Part shown: positions 28,798-40,302 of the stretch, piece after piece
Numbering within the stretch: the first letter of the stretch is position 1
How the letters are laid out: each line of letters begins with the position of its first letter
NCBI RefSeq assembly: GCF_030866745.1
Contig: NZ_CP133016.1
Location: forward strand, 310,001 to 374,000
Origin: Sphingomonas flavescens
Lineage (GTDB): Bacteria > Pseudomonadota > Alphaproteobacteria > Sphingomonadales > Sphingomonadaceae
Reading direction: 5' to 3'
Length of the DNA stretch: 64,000 nucleotides
Made by a program: the position numbers and the translations under genes
The notes under the pieces: model-generated
The model's input: the letters and a program-made list of their open reading frames with translations, nothing else
Databases searched by the model: none
What the model was told of the DNA's origin: nothing

Positions 28798-30080
28798 CGC
28801 TTGTCGACCGGGACGTAGTCGCGCTGCGTCGCGCCAACGTAGAGCTGGCGGGGACGACCGATCTTCTGGTCGGGATCGGCGATCATTTCATTCCACTGCG
28901 CCACCCAGCCCGTCGTGCGGGCAAGGGCGAACAGCGCCGTGAACATGTCGGTCGGGAAGCCGATCGCATTGAGGATCACACCCGAATAGAAATCGACGTT
29001 CGGGTAGAGCTTCTTCTCGATGAAATATTCGTCGTTTAGCGCGATGTGCTCGAGCTCCTTGGCAACGTCTAGCACGGGATCGGAGATGTTGAGCTCCTTC
29101 AGGACCTCGTCCGCCGTCGCCTTCATCACCTTCGCCCGTGGGTCGAAGTTCTTGTAGACGCGGTGACCAAAGCCCATCAGCCGGAACGGATCGTCCTTGT
29201 CCTTGGCGCGGGCGATATATTCCGGGATCCGCTTCACGTCGCCGATCTCGCGAAGCATGTTCAGCGCCGCTTCGTTGGCACCGCCGTGCGCCGGGCCCCA
29301 CAGGCAAGCGATGCCCGCCGCGATGCACGCGAAGGGATTGGCACCCGAAGAGCTCGCCAGACGAACCGTGGACGTCGACGCATTCTGCTCGTGGTCGGCG
29401 TGCAGGATAAAGATCCGCCGCATCGCATTCTCGATGATCGGGTTCACTTCATAGGGCTCGGCCGGGACGCCGAATGTCATCCGCAGGAAGTTGCCCGTGT
29501 AGGACAGCTTGTTCTCCGGATACATGAACGGCTGGCCGATCGAATATTTGTACGCCATCGCGGCGATCGTCGGCATCTTGGCGATCAGCCGGTGCGACGC
29601 GATCATGCGCTGCTCGGGGTCGGTGATGTCGGTGCTATCGTGATAGAAAGCCGACAGGGCGCCGACAACGCCGATCATGATGGCCATCGGGTGCGCGTCG
29701 CGCCGGAACCCGCGGTAGAAGGTCGCCAGCTGCTCATGCAGCATGGTGTGGCGGCTGATCGTGTAGCTGAAATTGTCCAGCTCCGCCTTCTTCGGAAGCT
29801 CGCCGTTCAGCAGCAGATAGGCGACTTCCATAAAGCTCGAATTCTCGGCCAGCTGGTCGATCGGATAGCCGCGGTGAAGGAGGATGCCCTGTTCTCCGTC
29901 GATGTAGGTGATCGCGCTCTTGCAGGCGGCGGTCGAGGTAAAGCCCGGATCGTAGGTGAACTTGCCGGTTTCGCCGTACAGCTTGCGGATATCGATGACT
30001 TCAGGACCGACGGAGCCGTCGAGCACCGGGAACTGGTCGCTATCGTCCCCAACGTTCAGGGTCGCGGTCTTGTCGGTCAT
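28794..30080 (-). CDS. gltA: Citrate synthase
   Basis: Condenses acetyl-CoA and oxaloacetate to citrate at the entry of the TCA cycle. The 428-residue protein is of the Gram-negative hexameric, NADH-sensitive long form, with an N-terminal beta domain before [13 protein letters not shown]. Catalytic-site segments are seen: [16 protein letters not shown], with the substrate histidine, [12 protein letters not shown], with the second histidine, and [13 protein letters not shown]. The start is ATG 30080, four bases before the gltX stop. It converges on the kinase-like gene, sharing a TTAA stop overlap. Confidence 0.96.
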   Translation of the reverse strand: MTDKTATLNVGDDSDQFPVLDGSVGPEVIDIRKLYGETGKFTYDPGFTSTAACKSAITYIDGEQGILLHRGYPIDQLAENSSFMEVAYLLLNGELPKKAELDNFSYTISRHTMLHEQLATFYRGFRRDAHPMAIMIGVVGALSAFYHDSTDITDPEQRMIASHRLIAKMPTIAAMAYKYSIGQPFMYPENKLSYTGNFLRMTFGVPAEPYEVNPIIENAMRRIFILHADHEQNASTSTVRLASSSGANPFACIAAGIACLWGPAHGGANEAALNMLREIGDVKRIPEYIARAKDKDDPFRLMGFGHRVYKNFDPRAKVMKATADEVLKELNISDPVLDVAKELEHIALNDEYFIEKKLYPNVDFYSGVILNAIGFPTDMFTALFALARTTGWVAQWNEMIADPDQKIGRPRQLYVGATQRDYVPVDKR

Positions 30081-31477
30081 TCAGTCGGCTCCATCTGGTC
30101 GGCGATGCGGGCGAGGCTTTCGTCGCGGCCTAGCAGCGCCAGTACGTCAAAAATTCCCGGAGAGGTGGTGCGTCCGGTGAGCGCGGCGCGAAGCGGTTGG
30201 GCCAGCTTGCCCAGCTTCACGCCATTCTCCTCGGCGATCTCGCGGATGGCCGCCTCTAGAACTGCCGGTTCCCATTCCGCAAGGGCACCCAGCTTGGCAT
30301 ACGCCGCGCCGAGGATTTTGCGGGCATCGGGCGTCAGCAATGCGGCCGCCGCTTCATCCACGTCCAGCGGCCGCTGGACGAACAGGAAGCGCGCGCCGTC
30401 GGCCAGCTCGTTGAGCGTGTGCGCGCGGGCCTTAAGCTCCGGCATGGCTTTTACGAGCAGCGCCTTGTCGGCGCCGGGCAGGCGAGGGGCGACCAGATCC
30501 GCGAGCCGGGCATCGTCCGCCTCCCGGATGTAATGACCATTGAGGTTTTCGAGCTTCTTGAAGTCGAAGCGCGACGGCGATTTGCCCACCTGCGGCAGGT
30601 CGAACCACTCGATCGCCTGCGCGCGGCTGATAATCTCATCGTCGCCATGGCCCCAGCCAAGCCGCAGCAGATAATTGTTCACCGCCTCGGAGAGCAGACC
30701 GAGCTCGTCGCGATAGGCGTCGACGCCCATCGCGCCGTGGCGCTTGCTCAACTTCGCTCCATCCGGCCCATGGATCAGCGGCACGTGCGCATAGGTCGGC
30801 TCAGGCCAGCCCATGGCGCGGATGATCGCCAGCTGGCGGAAGGCGTTGTTGAGGTGATCGTCGCCGCGGATGACGTGGGTCACGCCCATGTCGTGATCGT
30901 CCACCACGACCGCCAGCATATAGGTCGGGGTACCGTCGGAACGGAGCAGCACGAAATCGTCCAGCTCCACGTTCTGCACCGTCACGCGGCCCTGAACCTC
31001 GTCGTCGATGACAGTCTCGCCCTCGCGGGGAGCCTTCAGGCGGATAACGAACGGCGTGTCGCCTTGGCCTTCGGTAACGTCGCGCCAGGGGCTGTCGATG
31101 CGGAACGGCTTGCGCTCCGCACGCGCCTGCTCGCGCTGGGCTGCCAACTCTTCCTGCGTCATATAGCAGCGATAGGCGGCGCCGCGCTCCAGCAGGCGAT
31201 GCGCCACCTCGGCATGCCGCGCCCAGAATTGCGATTGATAATATTCGTGGCCGTCCCAATCGAGGCCGAGCCAGTTCATCCCGTCCAGGATCGCATCGAT
31301 GGCATCCTCAGTAGACCGCGCCTTGTCGGTATCCTCGATGCGAAGCAGGAACTTGCCTCCGCGGTGCCGGGCGTAGAGCCAGTTGAACAGCGCCGTCCGG
31401 GCACCGCCGATGTGGAGGTAGCCGGTCGGCGAGGGGGCGAAGCGGGTGACGACGGGACGGTTGTTCTGATCGGCCAA
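30077..31477 (-). CDS. gltX: Glutamyl-tRNA synthetase
   Basis: Class I synthetase charging tRNA-Glu (and possibly tRNA-Gln where GatCAB is used). HIGH-type motif [11 protein letters not shown] is at about residues 16-26 and the KMSKS-type motif KLSKR at about 241-245. The frame extends to a TTG at 31528, but that start would overlap the divergent comEC 5' end; the TTG at 31477 gives a nine-residue lead before [11 protein letters not shown], typical of the family, so I chose it (466 residues). No ATG or GTG exists in the N-terminal region. gltA overlaps its stop by four bases. Confidence 0.9.
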   Translation of the reverse strand: MADQNNRPVVTRFAPSPTGYLHIGGARTALFNWLYARHRGGKFLLRIEDTDKARSTEDAIDAILDGMNWLGLDWDGHEYYQSQFWARHAEVAHRLLERGAAYRCYMTQEELAAQREQARAERKPFRIDSPWRDVTEGQGDTPFVIRLKAPREGETVIDDEVQGRVTVQNVELDDFVLLRSDGTPTYMLAVVVDDHDMGVTHVIRGDDHLNNAFRQLAIIRAMGWPEPTYAHVPLIHGPDGAKLSKRHGAMGVDAYRDELGLLSEAVNNYLLRLGWGHGDDEIISRAQAIEWFDLPQVGKSPSRFDFKKLENLNGHYIREADDARLADLVAPRLPGADKALLVKAMPELKARAHTLNELADGARFLFVQRPLDVDEAAAALLTPDARKILGAAYAKLGALAEWEPAVLEAAIREIAEENGVKLGKLAQPLRAALTGRTTSPGIFDVLALLGRDESLARIADQMEPTE

Positions 31478-31527
31478 AAGTTTCTCACTTGCGCCGGGCG
31501 GCGCTTTGCTCTTCTCTCTATGCTGCA

Positions 31528-33714
31528 ATGCAACGGACGAGCGCCCCTAACATAGGGGAAGCGCCTCTTCCACAGCGTGCTCGGAGCTTTTGGAAGACGC
31601 GGATTTCCGCGCTTCACGGGGAGGTCGAAGGCTTCCTCGAGGCGGAGCGCGCCCAGTTGCCGCCTTGGTTCGTCGTCGGCTTCGGTGCCGGGATCGCGGC
31701 ATGGTTCGTCATCGCCGGACCGCGGGGCTGGCAGGCGTTCCTTTGCGTTTCGCTCGCGCTTGTACTGATCGGTCTGGCCATCGGGCAGGAGCGGAGCGGG
31801 CGGGCGCTCGCCTGGTTCGCATTTGCCGCGGCGAGCGGCTGCGCGCTCGTCTGGGCACGGTCGGCCTGGGTCGCGTCGCCACGCCTCGACCGGCCGCAGG
31901 TCGTTCAATTCACCGCGACCGTCTCGGCCGTCGACCACCTCCCCGCGCGGGAAACTGTCCGCTTGCTGCTCAAGTCCGGAACGCCAGGGCTCCCGCCGAC
32001 GGTCCGCGTATCGCTTGACGAAGACAAATTTCCCGCGGGTATCGCGCCGGGAGCGGTTGTCGACCTTCGCGCGCGCCTCGCGCCGCCACCGCCAATGGCG
32101 CTGCCCGGCACCTACGACTTCGCTCGCGATGCTTGGTTCAAGGGTATCGGCGCAGTCGGCAAGACGCTCGGTCCGGTCACCGTCACCAAAGCCGCGCAGC
32201 CGCACGGCCTCGACCGGGTCCGCGACCGGCTCCGGCGCCACATCATGGATCGCCTGCCTGGCAACGACGCAGGGATCGCCATCGCAATGGCGACCGGGGA
32301 CCAGAATGCGGTCGACCAAGAAGACGCCGACGCCATGCGTCGCAGCGGCCTCACGCATCTTTTGTCGGTTAGCGGCTTGCACATCGCGGCGGTTGTCGCC
32401 TTCGCCATGTTCCTAACCCTCAAGTTACTTGCACTGAGTGAATGGCTGGCGCTCCGATTTAACTTGGTGCTGGTGGCGGCCGCGGCGGGGGCAATGGCAG
32501 GGATTGGCTATACCCTTCTCACTGGCGCCCAGGTGCCGACCGTCCGAAGCTGTGTCGCCGCGTTGCTCGTGCTTGCCGGGATAGCGCTTGGCCGTGAGGC
32601 GATCAGCATCCGGCTGATTGCCACCGGTGCGCTCGTGGTACTGATCTTTCGCCCTGAAGCGCTGGCTGGCCCGAGCTTCCAGATGAGTTTTGCGGCGGTG
32701 ACCGCCATCGTCGCCTTTCATTCCGCTCCGTGGGCGCGGTGGTTACTGGAACGGCGGGAAGAGGGGCTATTGCAGCGCATCGGACGCAGCCTGCTGGGAG
32801 TCATTGCGACCGGGGTCGCCGTCGAATGTGCCTTAATTCCGATTGCGCTTTTCCATTTTCACCGGGCAGGTCTCTACGGGGTCGCCGCCAATATCCTTGC
32901 CATTCCACTGACGACCTTCCTCGTGATGCCATTGGAGGCAGGAGCGCTTATCCTCGACGGGATTGGGCTAGGTCGGCCGTTGTGGTTCCTTTGCGGTCTG
33001 GCGATCAAAACACTGCTCGCCCTGGCGCATGTCGTCGGATCCGCGCGAGGTGCGATTGCGATGATGCCGTCGATGCCGGGCTGGTCCTACGCACTGCTTG
33101 CCGCCGGCGGGTTGTGGATTTGCCTATGGACGACGCGGGCTCGTCGCCTGGGGCTCCTCCCCATTGCCGTCGGGGCCGCCGGCGCGCTCGCCGCCCCCGC
33201 GCCCGACCTCCTGATCACGGGCGATGGACGTCACCTCGCCATTGCTGACGCTGGAGAAGTTTACATTCTGCGTGACCGTGCCGGCGACTACATCCGCAGT
33301 TTGCTCGCCGAAGCGTCAGGATACGACGGCGATCCCTCCGCCATTGATGCACAGTCGACCAGTGATTGCACCTACGACGCTTGCCTGACGACCATCCATA
33401 GAAACGGATCGGCGTGGCACCTGCTTGCCACGCGCTCGGCAACCCGGATCGATTGGTCCGCGATTACACAGGCCTGCGCGTCTGCGGACATTGTCATCTC
33501 GGATCGACGTTTGCCGAAAGCTTGCGTGCCCCGCTGGTTGAAGCTTGACGCGGCCAGCCTCAAGCAGACCGGAGGACTCGCGATCACGCTCGCCGATGTG
33601 CCCCGCATAGCGACTGTCTCGGAGCGCGTGGGCAATCATCCATGGGCTTCACGCCCAAAGTTAAGCTCTACGTCGCACTCCAGACCGCGAGTTCGCTCCC
33701 GGACGGATCAATGA
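31528..33714 (+). CDS. ComEC/Rec2 family DNA-uptake channel protein
   Basis: A 728-residue polytopic protein of the ComEC/Rec2 family, which carries single-stranded DNA across the inner membrane in transformation. An N-terminal pair of helices and a soluble OB-like DUF4131 region (about 20-190) precede the Competence domain, recognised by [20 protein letters not shown] and [13 protein letters not shown]. After the helices, residues about 535-728 contain a remnant of the beta-lactamase-like domain ([12 protein letters not shown]) without the HxHxDH metal motif, so that domain looks degenerate. First in-frame ATG is at 31528; an earlier TTG exists at 31489. The 3' end overlaps the VOC gene by 47 bases. 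Confidence 0.85.
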   Translation: MQRTSAPNIGEAPLPQRARSFWKTRISALHGEVEGFLEAERAQLPPWFVVGFGAGIAAWFVIAGPRGWQAFLCVSLALVLIGLAIGQERSGRALAWFAFAAASGCALVWARSAWVASPRLDRPQVVQFTATVSAVDHLPARETVRLLLKSGTPGLPPTVRVSLDEDKFPAGIAPGAVVDLRARLAPPPPMALPGTYDFARDAWFKGIGAVGKTLGPVTVTKAAQPHGLDRVRDRLRRHIMDRLPGNDAGIAIAMATGDQNAVDQEDADAMRRSGLTHLLSVSGLHIAAVVAFAMFLTLKLLALSEWLALRFNLVLVAAAAGAMAGIGYTLLTGAQVPTVRSCVAALLVLAGIALGREAISIRLIATGALVVLIFRPEALAGPSFQMSFAAVTAIVAFHSAPWARWLLERREEGLLQRIGRSLLGVIATGVAVECALIPIALFHFHRAGLYGVAANILAIPLTTFLVMPLEAGALILDGIGLGRPLWFLCGLAIKTLLALAHVVGSARGAIAMMPSMPGWSYALLAAGGLWICLWTTRARRLGLLPIAVGAAGALAAPAPDLLITGDGRHLAIADAGEVYILRDRAGDYIRSLLAEASGYDGDPSAIDAQSTSDCTYDACLTTIHRNGSAWHLLATRSATRIDWSAITQACASADIVISDRRLPKACVPRWLKLDAASLKQTGGLAITLADVPRIATVSERVGNHPWASRPKLSSTSHSRPRVRSRTDQ
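31544..31558. promoter_or_regulatory. Palindrome at the gltX/comEC divergent junction
   Basis: CCCCTA-ACA-TAGGGG is a perfect six-base inverted repeat around three bases. It lies just upstream of gltX and inside the first codons of comEC as annotated. It may be an operator or the -10 area (TATGTT on the minus strand) for gltX; its function is inferred from position only. Confidence 0.3.
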
Positions 33715-34012
33715 AGTGAAACCTCCTGCCACCCGGGAACGCAAAGATGGGCTTGGCAATCACGCCGCCCGCACCGGCTACCTGATTGAATGCCGCATCG
33801 AGGTCGTCGACCCGAATGACGGGCAATGGAGCCGAAAGCGCTTCGCTCCGGTCGCCCTGTAGACCGAGGTCCGTGATGCCGTTTGTCGTTGCAGCGTAAT
33901 CTGGTCCGTATTTCGTGAACGTCCAGCCAAACGCTTTTGCATAGAAAGCCCACGTGAGCTCATGCGCCGTCGCGCTTGGCAATTCGACATAATCGATCCG
34001 CGGCCCGCTCAC
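33668..34012 (-). CDS. VOC superfamily (glyoxalase/bleomycin-resistance-like) protein
   Basis: A 114-residue single-module protein of the vicinal-oxygen-chelate fold. Seen: the opening strand IDYVELPSA, FYAKAFGWTFTKYGPDYA (about 23-40) typical of bleomycin-resistance-like members, and [14 protein letters not shown] at the end. Metal ligands are only partly identifiable, so substrate and catalytic status are unknown. It overlaps the 3' end of comEC by 47 bases in convergent orientation and lies one base before the lexA stop on the same strand. Confidence 0.8.
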   Translation of the reverse strand: MSGPRIDYVELPSATAHELTWAFYAKAFGWTFTKYGPDYAATTNGITDLGLQGDRSEALSAPLPVIRVDDLDAAFNQVAGAGGVIAKPIFAFPGGRRFHFIDPSGSELAVWSAT

Positions 34013-34013
34013 C

Positions 34014-34664
34014 TCAGTAACGGCGGATCAGACCGGCAAGTCGGCCCTGGATCCGCACCCGCCGCGGATCGTAGCGCTGAGGCTCGTAATTGCGGTTCGC
34101 CGGGTCGAGACGGATCATGCTGCCCTCGCGGCGGAAAGTCTTGAGCGTGGCTTCTTCCTCATCGATCAATGCCACGACAATCTCGCCGTCATGCGCGACA
34201 TCGACCTTGCGGATCAACGCGAAGTCGCCATCGAGGATGCCCTCGTCGACCATCGAATCACCGGAAACCTCCAGCGCGTAATGCTCGCCCGTGCCGAGCA
34301 AAGCCGCCGGAACCGCAAAACTTTCCGTGCCCTGCAGCGCCTCGATCGGTGTGCCCGCGGCAATCTTGCCGTGCATCGGAATTTCAAGTGTGTCGTTGGC
34401 AGGCGCCGTGGTCACCGGGCGGATTGGTGTCACCGTGGCCGATGGCCTTGCTTCAGGTAGCTTCACCACCTCAAGCGCGCGCGCCCGATTGGGCAGTCGG
34501 CGTATGAAGCCGCGTTCCTCCAGCGCCGAGATCAACCGGTGCACACCCGACTTGGACTTCAGGTCCAAAGCCTCGCGCATTTCATCGAAACTGGGACTGA
34601 TCCCCTTATCCTTGAGGCGGTCATCGATGAACAACAGCAATTCGCGCTGCTTGGCGGTGAGCAT
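34014..34664 (-). CDS. lexA: SOS repressor LexA
   Basis: Transcriptional repressor of the SOS regulon, inactivated by RecA-stimulated self-cleavage. The 216-residue protein has the N-terminal winged helix (about 1-65), the Ala103-Gly104 scissile bond in KIAAGTPI, and the catalytic dyad Ser137 (VSGDSM) and Lys175 (ATLKTF). Everything needed for autolysis is present. A GAAC-N7-GAAC operator lies 19 bases upstream of the start, which predicts autorepression. The VOC gene follows it with one base between. Confidence 0.97.
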   Translation of the reverse strand: MLTAKQRELLLFIDDRLKDKGISPSFDEMREALDLKSKSGVHRLISALEERGFIRRLPNRARALEVVKLPEARPSATVTPIRPVTTAPANDTLEIPMHGKIAAGTPIEALQGTESFAVPAALLGTGEHYALEVSGDSMVDEGILDGDFALIRKVDVAHDGEIVVALIDEEEATLKTFRREGSMIRLDPANRNYEPQRYDPRRVRIQGRLAGLIRRY

Positions 34665-34682
34665 GGCCGTGAACCCCTTCAG

Positions 34683-34697
34683 GAACGAACGGGGAAC
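34683..34697 (-). promoter_or_regulatory. LexA operator (SOS box) upstream of lexA
   Basis: GAAC, seven bases, GAAC: an exact match to the alphaproteobacterial LexA site (GTTC-N7-GTTC read on the minus strand). It touches the -10 hexamer and spans the likely transcription start. Confidence 0.85.
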
Positions 34698-34725
34698 TTT
34701 TAGGAAACAAAGATACTGTGGTCAA
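34697..34725 (-). promoter_or_regulatory. lexA promoter
   Basis: On the minus strand, -35 TTGACC (34720-34725) and -10 TAAAAG (34697-34702) are separated by 17 bases. The SOS box sits immediately downstream, so LexA binding would block initiation. Confidence 0.6.
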
Positions 34726-34735
34726 GCTTTGCCCG

Positions 34736-36679
34736 TTAATTCCCGCTGGTGAGAAGACGGGTCCGGAAGGCAGCAATCGCGCTTTCATTACGCTTTGCGC
34801 CCATTTCCTTGCGTAGTGCGGCGGTGAATTGTTCCGCATAATCTTGCGCCGTCGCTTCGCTCAACTGGCTTTGAACCTGGGTGATTAGCTGCGGCGCACT
34901 GAGCGCATTGCCCGGCGTGATCTTATTGGTTTTAACGATGAAATATCCGCCCCCTGCGGGATTGGCTAACATTCGTGCCTTACCGGTTGCGGTTGTGAAC
35001 AACGCCCGCAAAGCCGGGGGCACGTTGCCGCGCTGATCGGAGATTTCGATGCGCCGGGCAGCGATGGGGCGCGAAGGCGGCAGCGTGACGCCGGCGGCCT
35101 TGACCGCATCGGCAATGGGGGCGCCGGCACTGGCCCTGTCGGCAATCTGCTTGGCGACGGCTTCAGCTTTTCTGTTTGCCTGGTCGACGATCCAGTCGGT
35201 CGCGACCCGGTCGCGAATGCTCGTCAGGGGTGCCGGGGCTGCCGGCAGAACCTGGCCGGGGGAGACCACCGCGTAACCGGCGTCGCCGCCCAGCGCGACG
35301 ATTTCGGGCGGGTCGTTGGGTGCGATCTCAAACCCGGTCTTGATCACCGGCGCAAGCTCTGCAGGAGCCTTGTAAGCCGCGTCGACGCGTGATGTACCGG
35401 CGCTCGTGATCAGCGGCGTCGTCGTCACGGGCAGCTTGGCTGCCGCGACCGCCTCGGCAAAGTTGCTGCCATCGTCCAGTGCGGTCTGGACCTTGTCGAC
35501 CAGATCCTCGATCGCGCTCTTCCGTTTGTCCGCGGTCAACTTTGTCGCAATTTCCGCGCGGGCCTGCTCGATCGTTTTGCCGCCACCGGCTTTCACTGCA
35601 TCGATCTTCACGATCACCCATCCGAAGTCGGACTGGATGGGCCCGACCAACGCGCCGTTGGCAGCCGCAAAAACAGCATTGGCGGTCTTGTCTCCAGCCA
35701 CGCTGGAGTAGGCCGCGCGGCTTTGATCTGTCAGCGTGGTGAGGGCAGCGTGGGCGCCTGCCGGGGCGGCGGCCGCAGACAAGGTCTGACCGCCCTTGAC
35801 CCGCTGGGCGATGGCGTTGGCCGTCGGCTGGTCGGGCACCACGACTTGCGTTAGCGACCGCGTGTCACTGGGCGCATAGGCCGTCTTGTTCGCATTGTAA
35901 TAATCGGTGATTTCCTTGTCGCTCGGCACAACGCCGGCGACCTGCTCCGCGCCGATCCGAGCGATGCGCAGCGCTCGTTGCTCCGGCACTGTGTAGCGAT
36001 TTCGATTGGCCCCGTAGAACTGCTGGATCTGCGCGTCCGTTGGCTTCAGTCCGGCCTTGAACAGTTCGGTCGGGACAATGGCGGCTTCACCTTCGCGCGC
36101 CTCGAGCAGCAGGGACGCGTATGGCGTCGCCATGCCGACCGGCACGCGAGCGTTGGTCGCGATCGGCGTCAGCATCAGCCGCTGCAACAAACCCCCGGAC
36201 AAGATGCGGCGGACTTGCGGGTCGGTCAGACGCTGCTGCGCCAGGAACTGCTGATAAGCCTGTTCGCTGAACTTGCCGTCCAGGCCTTTGGTGTTGGGCA
36301 ATTGCGCGATCTCCGCATCGACCAGCCGCTTGGAGAGCGGGAAGCCATATTTGTCGGCGAATGCCAGCATTGTGCTCTGGTCGATCAACGCGTTGATGAC
36401 CGCCGGAAGGTCGCTGATGACGCTGTTGTAATCCGCTTCGGGCCGCTGCTGCCGCGCTTCCTGAAGCCGGCGCTGCATCGCCTCGCTGGCTTCGCGCTCG
36501 GTCACGTCCTGGTTGCCGACGCTGGCCAGCGCACCTGTGCTTCCACCCAGACCGATCTTGCCTGATCCAAAGTTGGAAATGTCGGCGATTGCGAACCCGG
36601 CCAGGATGGCAATCAGGATCAGCGCCATGATGCCGGTGCCGATTTTGGATTTGGAAAGACGGCGGAAGAAGGAGAGCAT
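34736..36679 (-). CDS. PpiD-like periplasmic peptidyl-prolyl isomerase/chaperone
   Basis: A 647-residue inner-membrane-anchored protein of the SurA/PpiD group. One hydrophobic span follows the short cytoplasmic N terminus (about residues 13-32); the periplasmic part begins with a SurA-N-like helical domain (about 55-190), continues through parvulin-like sequence (about 245-370, including QVVVPDQPTANAIAQRV and DFGWVIVKI) and a second, degenerate repeat. It probably helps fold secreted and outer-membrane proteins near SecYEG. The ATG at 36679 is chosen over the ORF start at 36739 because it immediately precedes LSFFRRLSKSK, the conserved start. It is divergent from tpiA. Confidence 0.85.
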   Translation of the reverse strand: MLSFFRRLSKSKIGTGIMALILIAILAGFAIADISNFGSGKIGLGGSTGALASVGNQDVTEREASEAMQRRLQEARQQRPEADYNSVISDLPAVINALIDQSTMLAFADKYGFPLSKRLVDAEIAQLPNTKGLDGKFSEQAYQQFLAQQRLTDPQVRRILSGGLLQRLMLTPIATNARVPVGMATPYASLLLEAREGEAAIVPTELFKAGLKPTDAQIQQFYGANRNRYTVPEQRALRIARIGAEQVAGVVPSDKEITDYYNANKTAYAPSDTRSLTQVVVPDQPTANAIAQRVKGGQTLSAAAAPAGAHAALTTLTDQSRAAYSSVAGDKTANAVFAAANGALVGPIQSDFGWVIVKIDAVKAGGGKTIEQARAEIATKLTADKRKSAIEDLVDKVQTALDDGSNFAEAVAAAKLPVTTTPLITSAGTSRVDAAYKAPAELAPVIKTGFEIAPNDPPEIVALGGDAGYAVVSPGQVLPAAPAPLTSIRDRVATDWIVDQANRKAEAVAKQIADRASAGAPIADAVKAAGVTLPPSRPIAARRIEISDQRGNVPPALRALFTTATGKARMLANPAGGGYFIVKTNKITPGNALSAPQLITQVQSQLSEATAQDYAEQFTAALRKEMGAKRNESAIAAFRTRLLTSGN

Positions 36680-36779
36680 CGGTATCCGGTGCGAAGTGGA
36701 GGTTGGGGGTGCTTTAGGGGCGGGGGTGGCACGCATCAAGCGGCGCCGCTACGGGACCGGCGAGCAGGGGAGTTTGCGC

Positions 36780-37523
36780 ATGGTGAAGAAGCTCGTGGCC
36801 GGCAACTGGAAGATGCACGGCGTCTCGTCGGACGTCGCGGAAATCCGCGCCATCGCCGAAGGATCTCGTCAGTATCCGAGCGTCGACGTTGCGCTCTGCC
36901 TTCCCTCGATCCTAATCCATCGCGCGGTGGAGGCGGTGCCGGGCTTCGCAATCGGCGGTCAGGACGTTCACCATGCCGAAAAAGGCGCCCACACCGGCTG
37001 CACCTCCGCGCAAATGCTGGAGGACTCCGGAGCTAGGCTGACCATCGTCGGGCACAGCGAGCGGCGGGATGCGCAGCGGGAGAGCGATGACGAGGTGCGA
37101 GCGAAGGCCGAGGCCGCGCTTGGGATTGGCCTCGACGTCATCCTCTGCTGCGGCGAAAGCCTCGACGTTCGAGAAGGCGGCACCGCGGTGGAAACGGTAC
37201 TCACCCAGCTCGAGGGATCGCTTCCGCCAGCACTCGCCGGCGGTGCCGAGCTCGCCATCGCGTACGAACCGATCTGGGCTATCGGCACCGGCAAGATCCC
37301 GAGCATTGCCGAGATTGCCGAGATGCATGCCGCCATCCGCGGCAAGCTTCAGGAGCGTTTTGGGGCCGCAGGCATCCAGCTCCGCATTCTCTACGGCGGA
37401 TCGGTTAAGGCCTCCAACGCCGCCGAGATTTTCCGCATTGAGAACGTGGACGGGGCGCTCGTCGGTGGGGCAAGTCTCAAAGCCGCGGATTTTCTCCCCA
37501 TCGTCGCAGCGGCAGGACTGTAA
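36780..37523 (+). CDS. tpiA: Triose-phosphate isomerase
   Basis: Interconverts dihydroxyacetone phosphate and glyceraldehyde-3-phosphate. The 247-residue TIM barrel has all catalytic residues: N9 and K11 in GNWKMH, H92 in VGHSERR, and E163 in AYEPIWAIGTG, plus the phosphate loop YGGSVKASN. The open frame runs to 36513 inside the ppiD-like gene, but the ATG at 36780 directly precedes KKLVAGNW and has AGGGGAG about eight bases before it. Confidence 0.96.
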   Translation: MVKKLVAGNWKMHGVSSDVAEIRAIAEGSRQYPSVDVALCLPSILIHRAVEAVPGFAIGGQDVHHAEKGAHTGCTSAQMLEDSGARLTIVGHSERRDAQRESDDEVRAKAEAALGIGLDVILCCGESLDVREGGTAVETVLTQLEGSLPPALAGGAELAIAYEPIWAIGTGKIPSIAEIAEMHAAIRGKLQERFGAAGIQLRILYGGSVKASNAAEIFRIENVDGALVGGASLKAADFLPIVAAAGL

Positions 37524-37538
37524 ATTTCAACCGTTCAG

Positions 37539-37566
37539 TTCACAAACAGCAGGCGCATGCTATCTA
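37539..37566 (+). promoter_or_regulatory. Putative sigma-70 promoter for the exported repeat protein
   Basis: TTCACA (37539-37544), 16-base spacer, TATCTA (37561-37566), 28 bases before the start codon at 37595. Both hexamers are reasonable matches. It lies in the 71-base gap after tpiA. Confidence 0.4.
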
Positions 37567-37594
37567 AGGCCCCTAACGAAAGGTAGGGTTCAAG

Positions 37595-38098
37595 ATGGTG
37601 AGGAACAATTTCGTCGTTGGTCTTTTGGGTCTCGCTTTGGCCATGCCGGTCGCCGCGCAGAGTGTCGGCATGCAGGTCGTGGACAGTGCGGGCGCACCGG
37701 TCGGCACAGTCACAGCCATTCAGGGCGACAACCTTCAGGTGAAGACGAGCAAGCACGAGGCACTCCTGCCAAAGTCTAGCTTCAGGGCGGAGGGCGGCAA
37801 GCTATTGTTCGGGATGACGCAGGCGCAGCTCGACGCCCAGATTGAAGCGACGGCAGCGTCGGCGAATGCCGCGGTGGTCGCCGGCGCGACTGTCAAAGGA
37901 ATCGGCGGCACTACGGTTGGCACGATCGATTCGGTTGCTGACGATAAAGTCGTGATCGCTCTAAAGTCGGGGCAGAAGCTGGCTTTCCCGACCAGCGGCG
38001 TTCGGGGAAATGCCGACGGTTCGGTGACGGTCGGCTATTCATCCGCGCAGCTCGAAACGCTAGTCAAAGGATCGGCAACCGCGCCGCAGGGTCAGTAG
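37595..38098 (+). CDS. Exported protein with two PRC-barrel-like repeats
   Basis: A 167-residue protein with a classical signal peptide (basic start, hydrophobic core, cleavage likely after PVAAQ near residue 22). The mature part is an internal duplication: a unit starting VVDSAGAPVGTVTAIQGDNL and ending FGMTQAQLDAQI, and a second starting VKGIGGTTVGTIDSVADDKV and ending VGYSSAQLETLV. The G-x-x-V/I-G-T-V/I pattern recalls PRC-barrel strands. I know no function; a small periplasmic binding or regulatory protein is plausible. It stands alone between tpiA and secG with its own promoter-like sequence. Confidence 0.7.
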   Translation: MVRNNFVVGLLGLALAMPVAAQSVGMQVVDSAGAPVGTVTAIQGDNLQVKTSKHEALLPKSSFRAEGGKLLFGMTQAQLDAQIEATAASANAAVVAGATVKGIGGTTVGTIDSVADDKVVIALKSGQKLAFPTSGVRGNADGSVTVGYSSAQLETLVKGSATAPQGQ

Positions 38099-38162
38099 TC
38101 CGGTTGAAAGCGGGTGCGGTGGCCGCTACTTGCTTCCGCACCTCATTCGTCAAAGGTCTTAA

Positions 38163-38519
38163 ATGTTCGCCTTCCTGCTGATCGTTCAATCGCTCATTGC
38201 TGCGTCGCTCGTTGCCGTCATCCTGATGCAACGCTCGGAAGGTGGCGGCCTCGGCGTGGGTGGCAGTTCCTCAGGCTTCATGACGGCGCGCGGTGCGGCG
38301 GACTTTCTGACCCGCTCAACCGCCGTTCTTGGCGGCGCATTCATCGTCCTGTCGATCGTGATGGCGGCGATCGCCGGCGCATCGCGGGAACCGGCGAAGA
38401 TCGATACCTCGCTCGCCGGCAAGACCGCGCCGGTCCAGGATACGCGGCCCGTGCAGCCGACGCCGACCGCGCCAGCGACGCAGAACCAATCCGCGCCAGC
38501 GGTCCCACTCGCCCAATAA
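38163..38519 (+). CDS. secG: Preprotein translocase subunit SecG
   Basis: Small accessory subunit of the SecYEG channel. The 118-residue protein has two membrane helices (about 2-21 and 56-77) joined by the conserved cytoplasmic loop with MQRSEGGGLGVGG and FMTARGAADFLTRSTA, diagnostic of SecG. The C-terminal 35 residues are Pro/Ala/Gln-rich and low complexity. It lies 74 bases upstream of pyrG in a frequently seen secG-pyrG arrangement. Confidence 0.94.
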   Translation: MFAFLLIVQSLIAASLVAVILMQRSEGGGLGVGGSSSGFMTARGAADFLTRSTAVLGGAFIVLSIVMAAIAGASREPAKIDTSLAGKTAPVQDTRPVQPTPTAPATQNQSAPAVPLAQ

Positions 38520-38581
38520 GCGACGCTTTCCACGAATTTATTTCACGCGGCGGGTTGCGTCGCCGCGCCAACACCCCCTAA

Positions 38582-40228
<1,647 letters not shown>

Positions 40229-40258
40229 TGGACATCAGTTAACGGAACGCCCTTTGTG

Positions 40259-40292
40259 CGCGTTGGTTACGTTCACGTCCTTCACCAACGCG
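40259..40292 (+). repeat. Nine-base inverted repeat between pyrG and a small membrane gene
   Basis: CGCGTTGGT (40259-40267) and ACCAACGCG (40284-40292) are perfect inverses around 16 bases. This could form a terminator hairpin for pyrG (there is no T tract) or be an operator immediately ahead of the gene at 40303. Confidence 0.45.
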
Positions 40293-40302
40293 AGGCTGTC
40301 CG

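Noticed and set aside
29163..30533. 456-codon open frame opposite gltA and gltX
   Set aside because: Covers parts of two highly conserved genes on the other strand and has no motif of its own.
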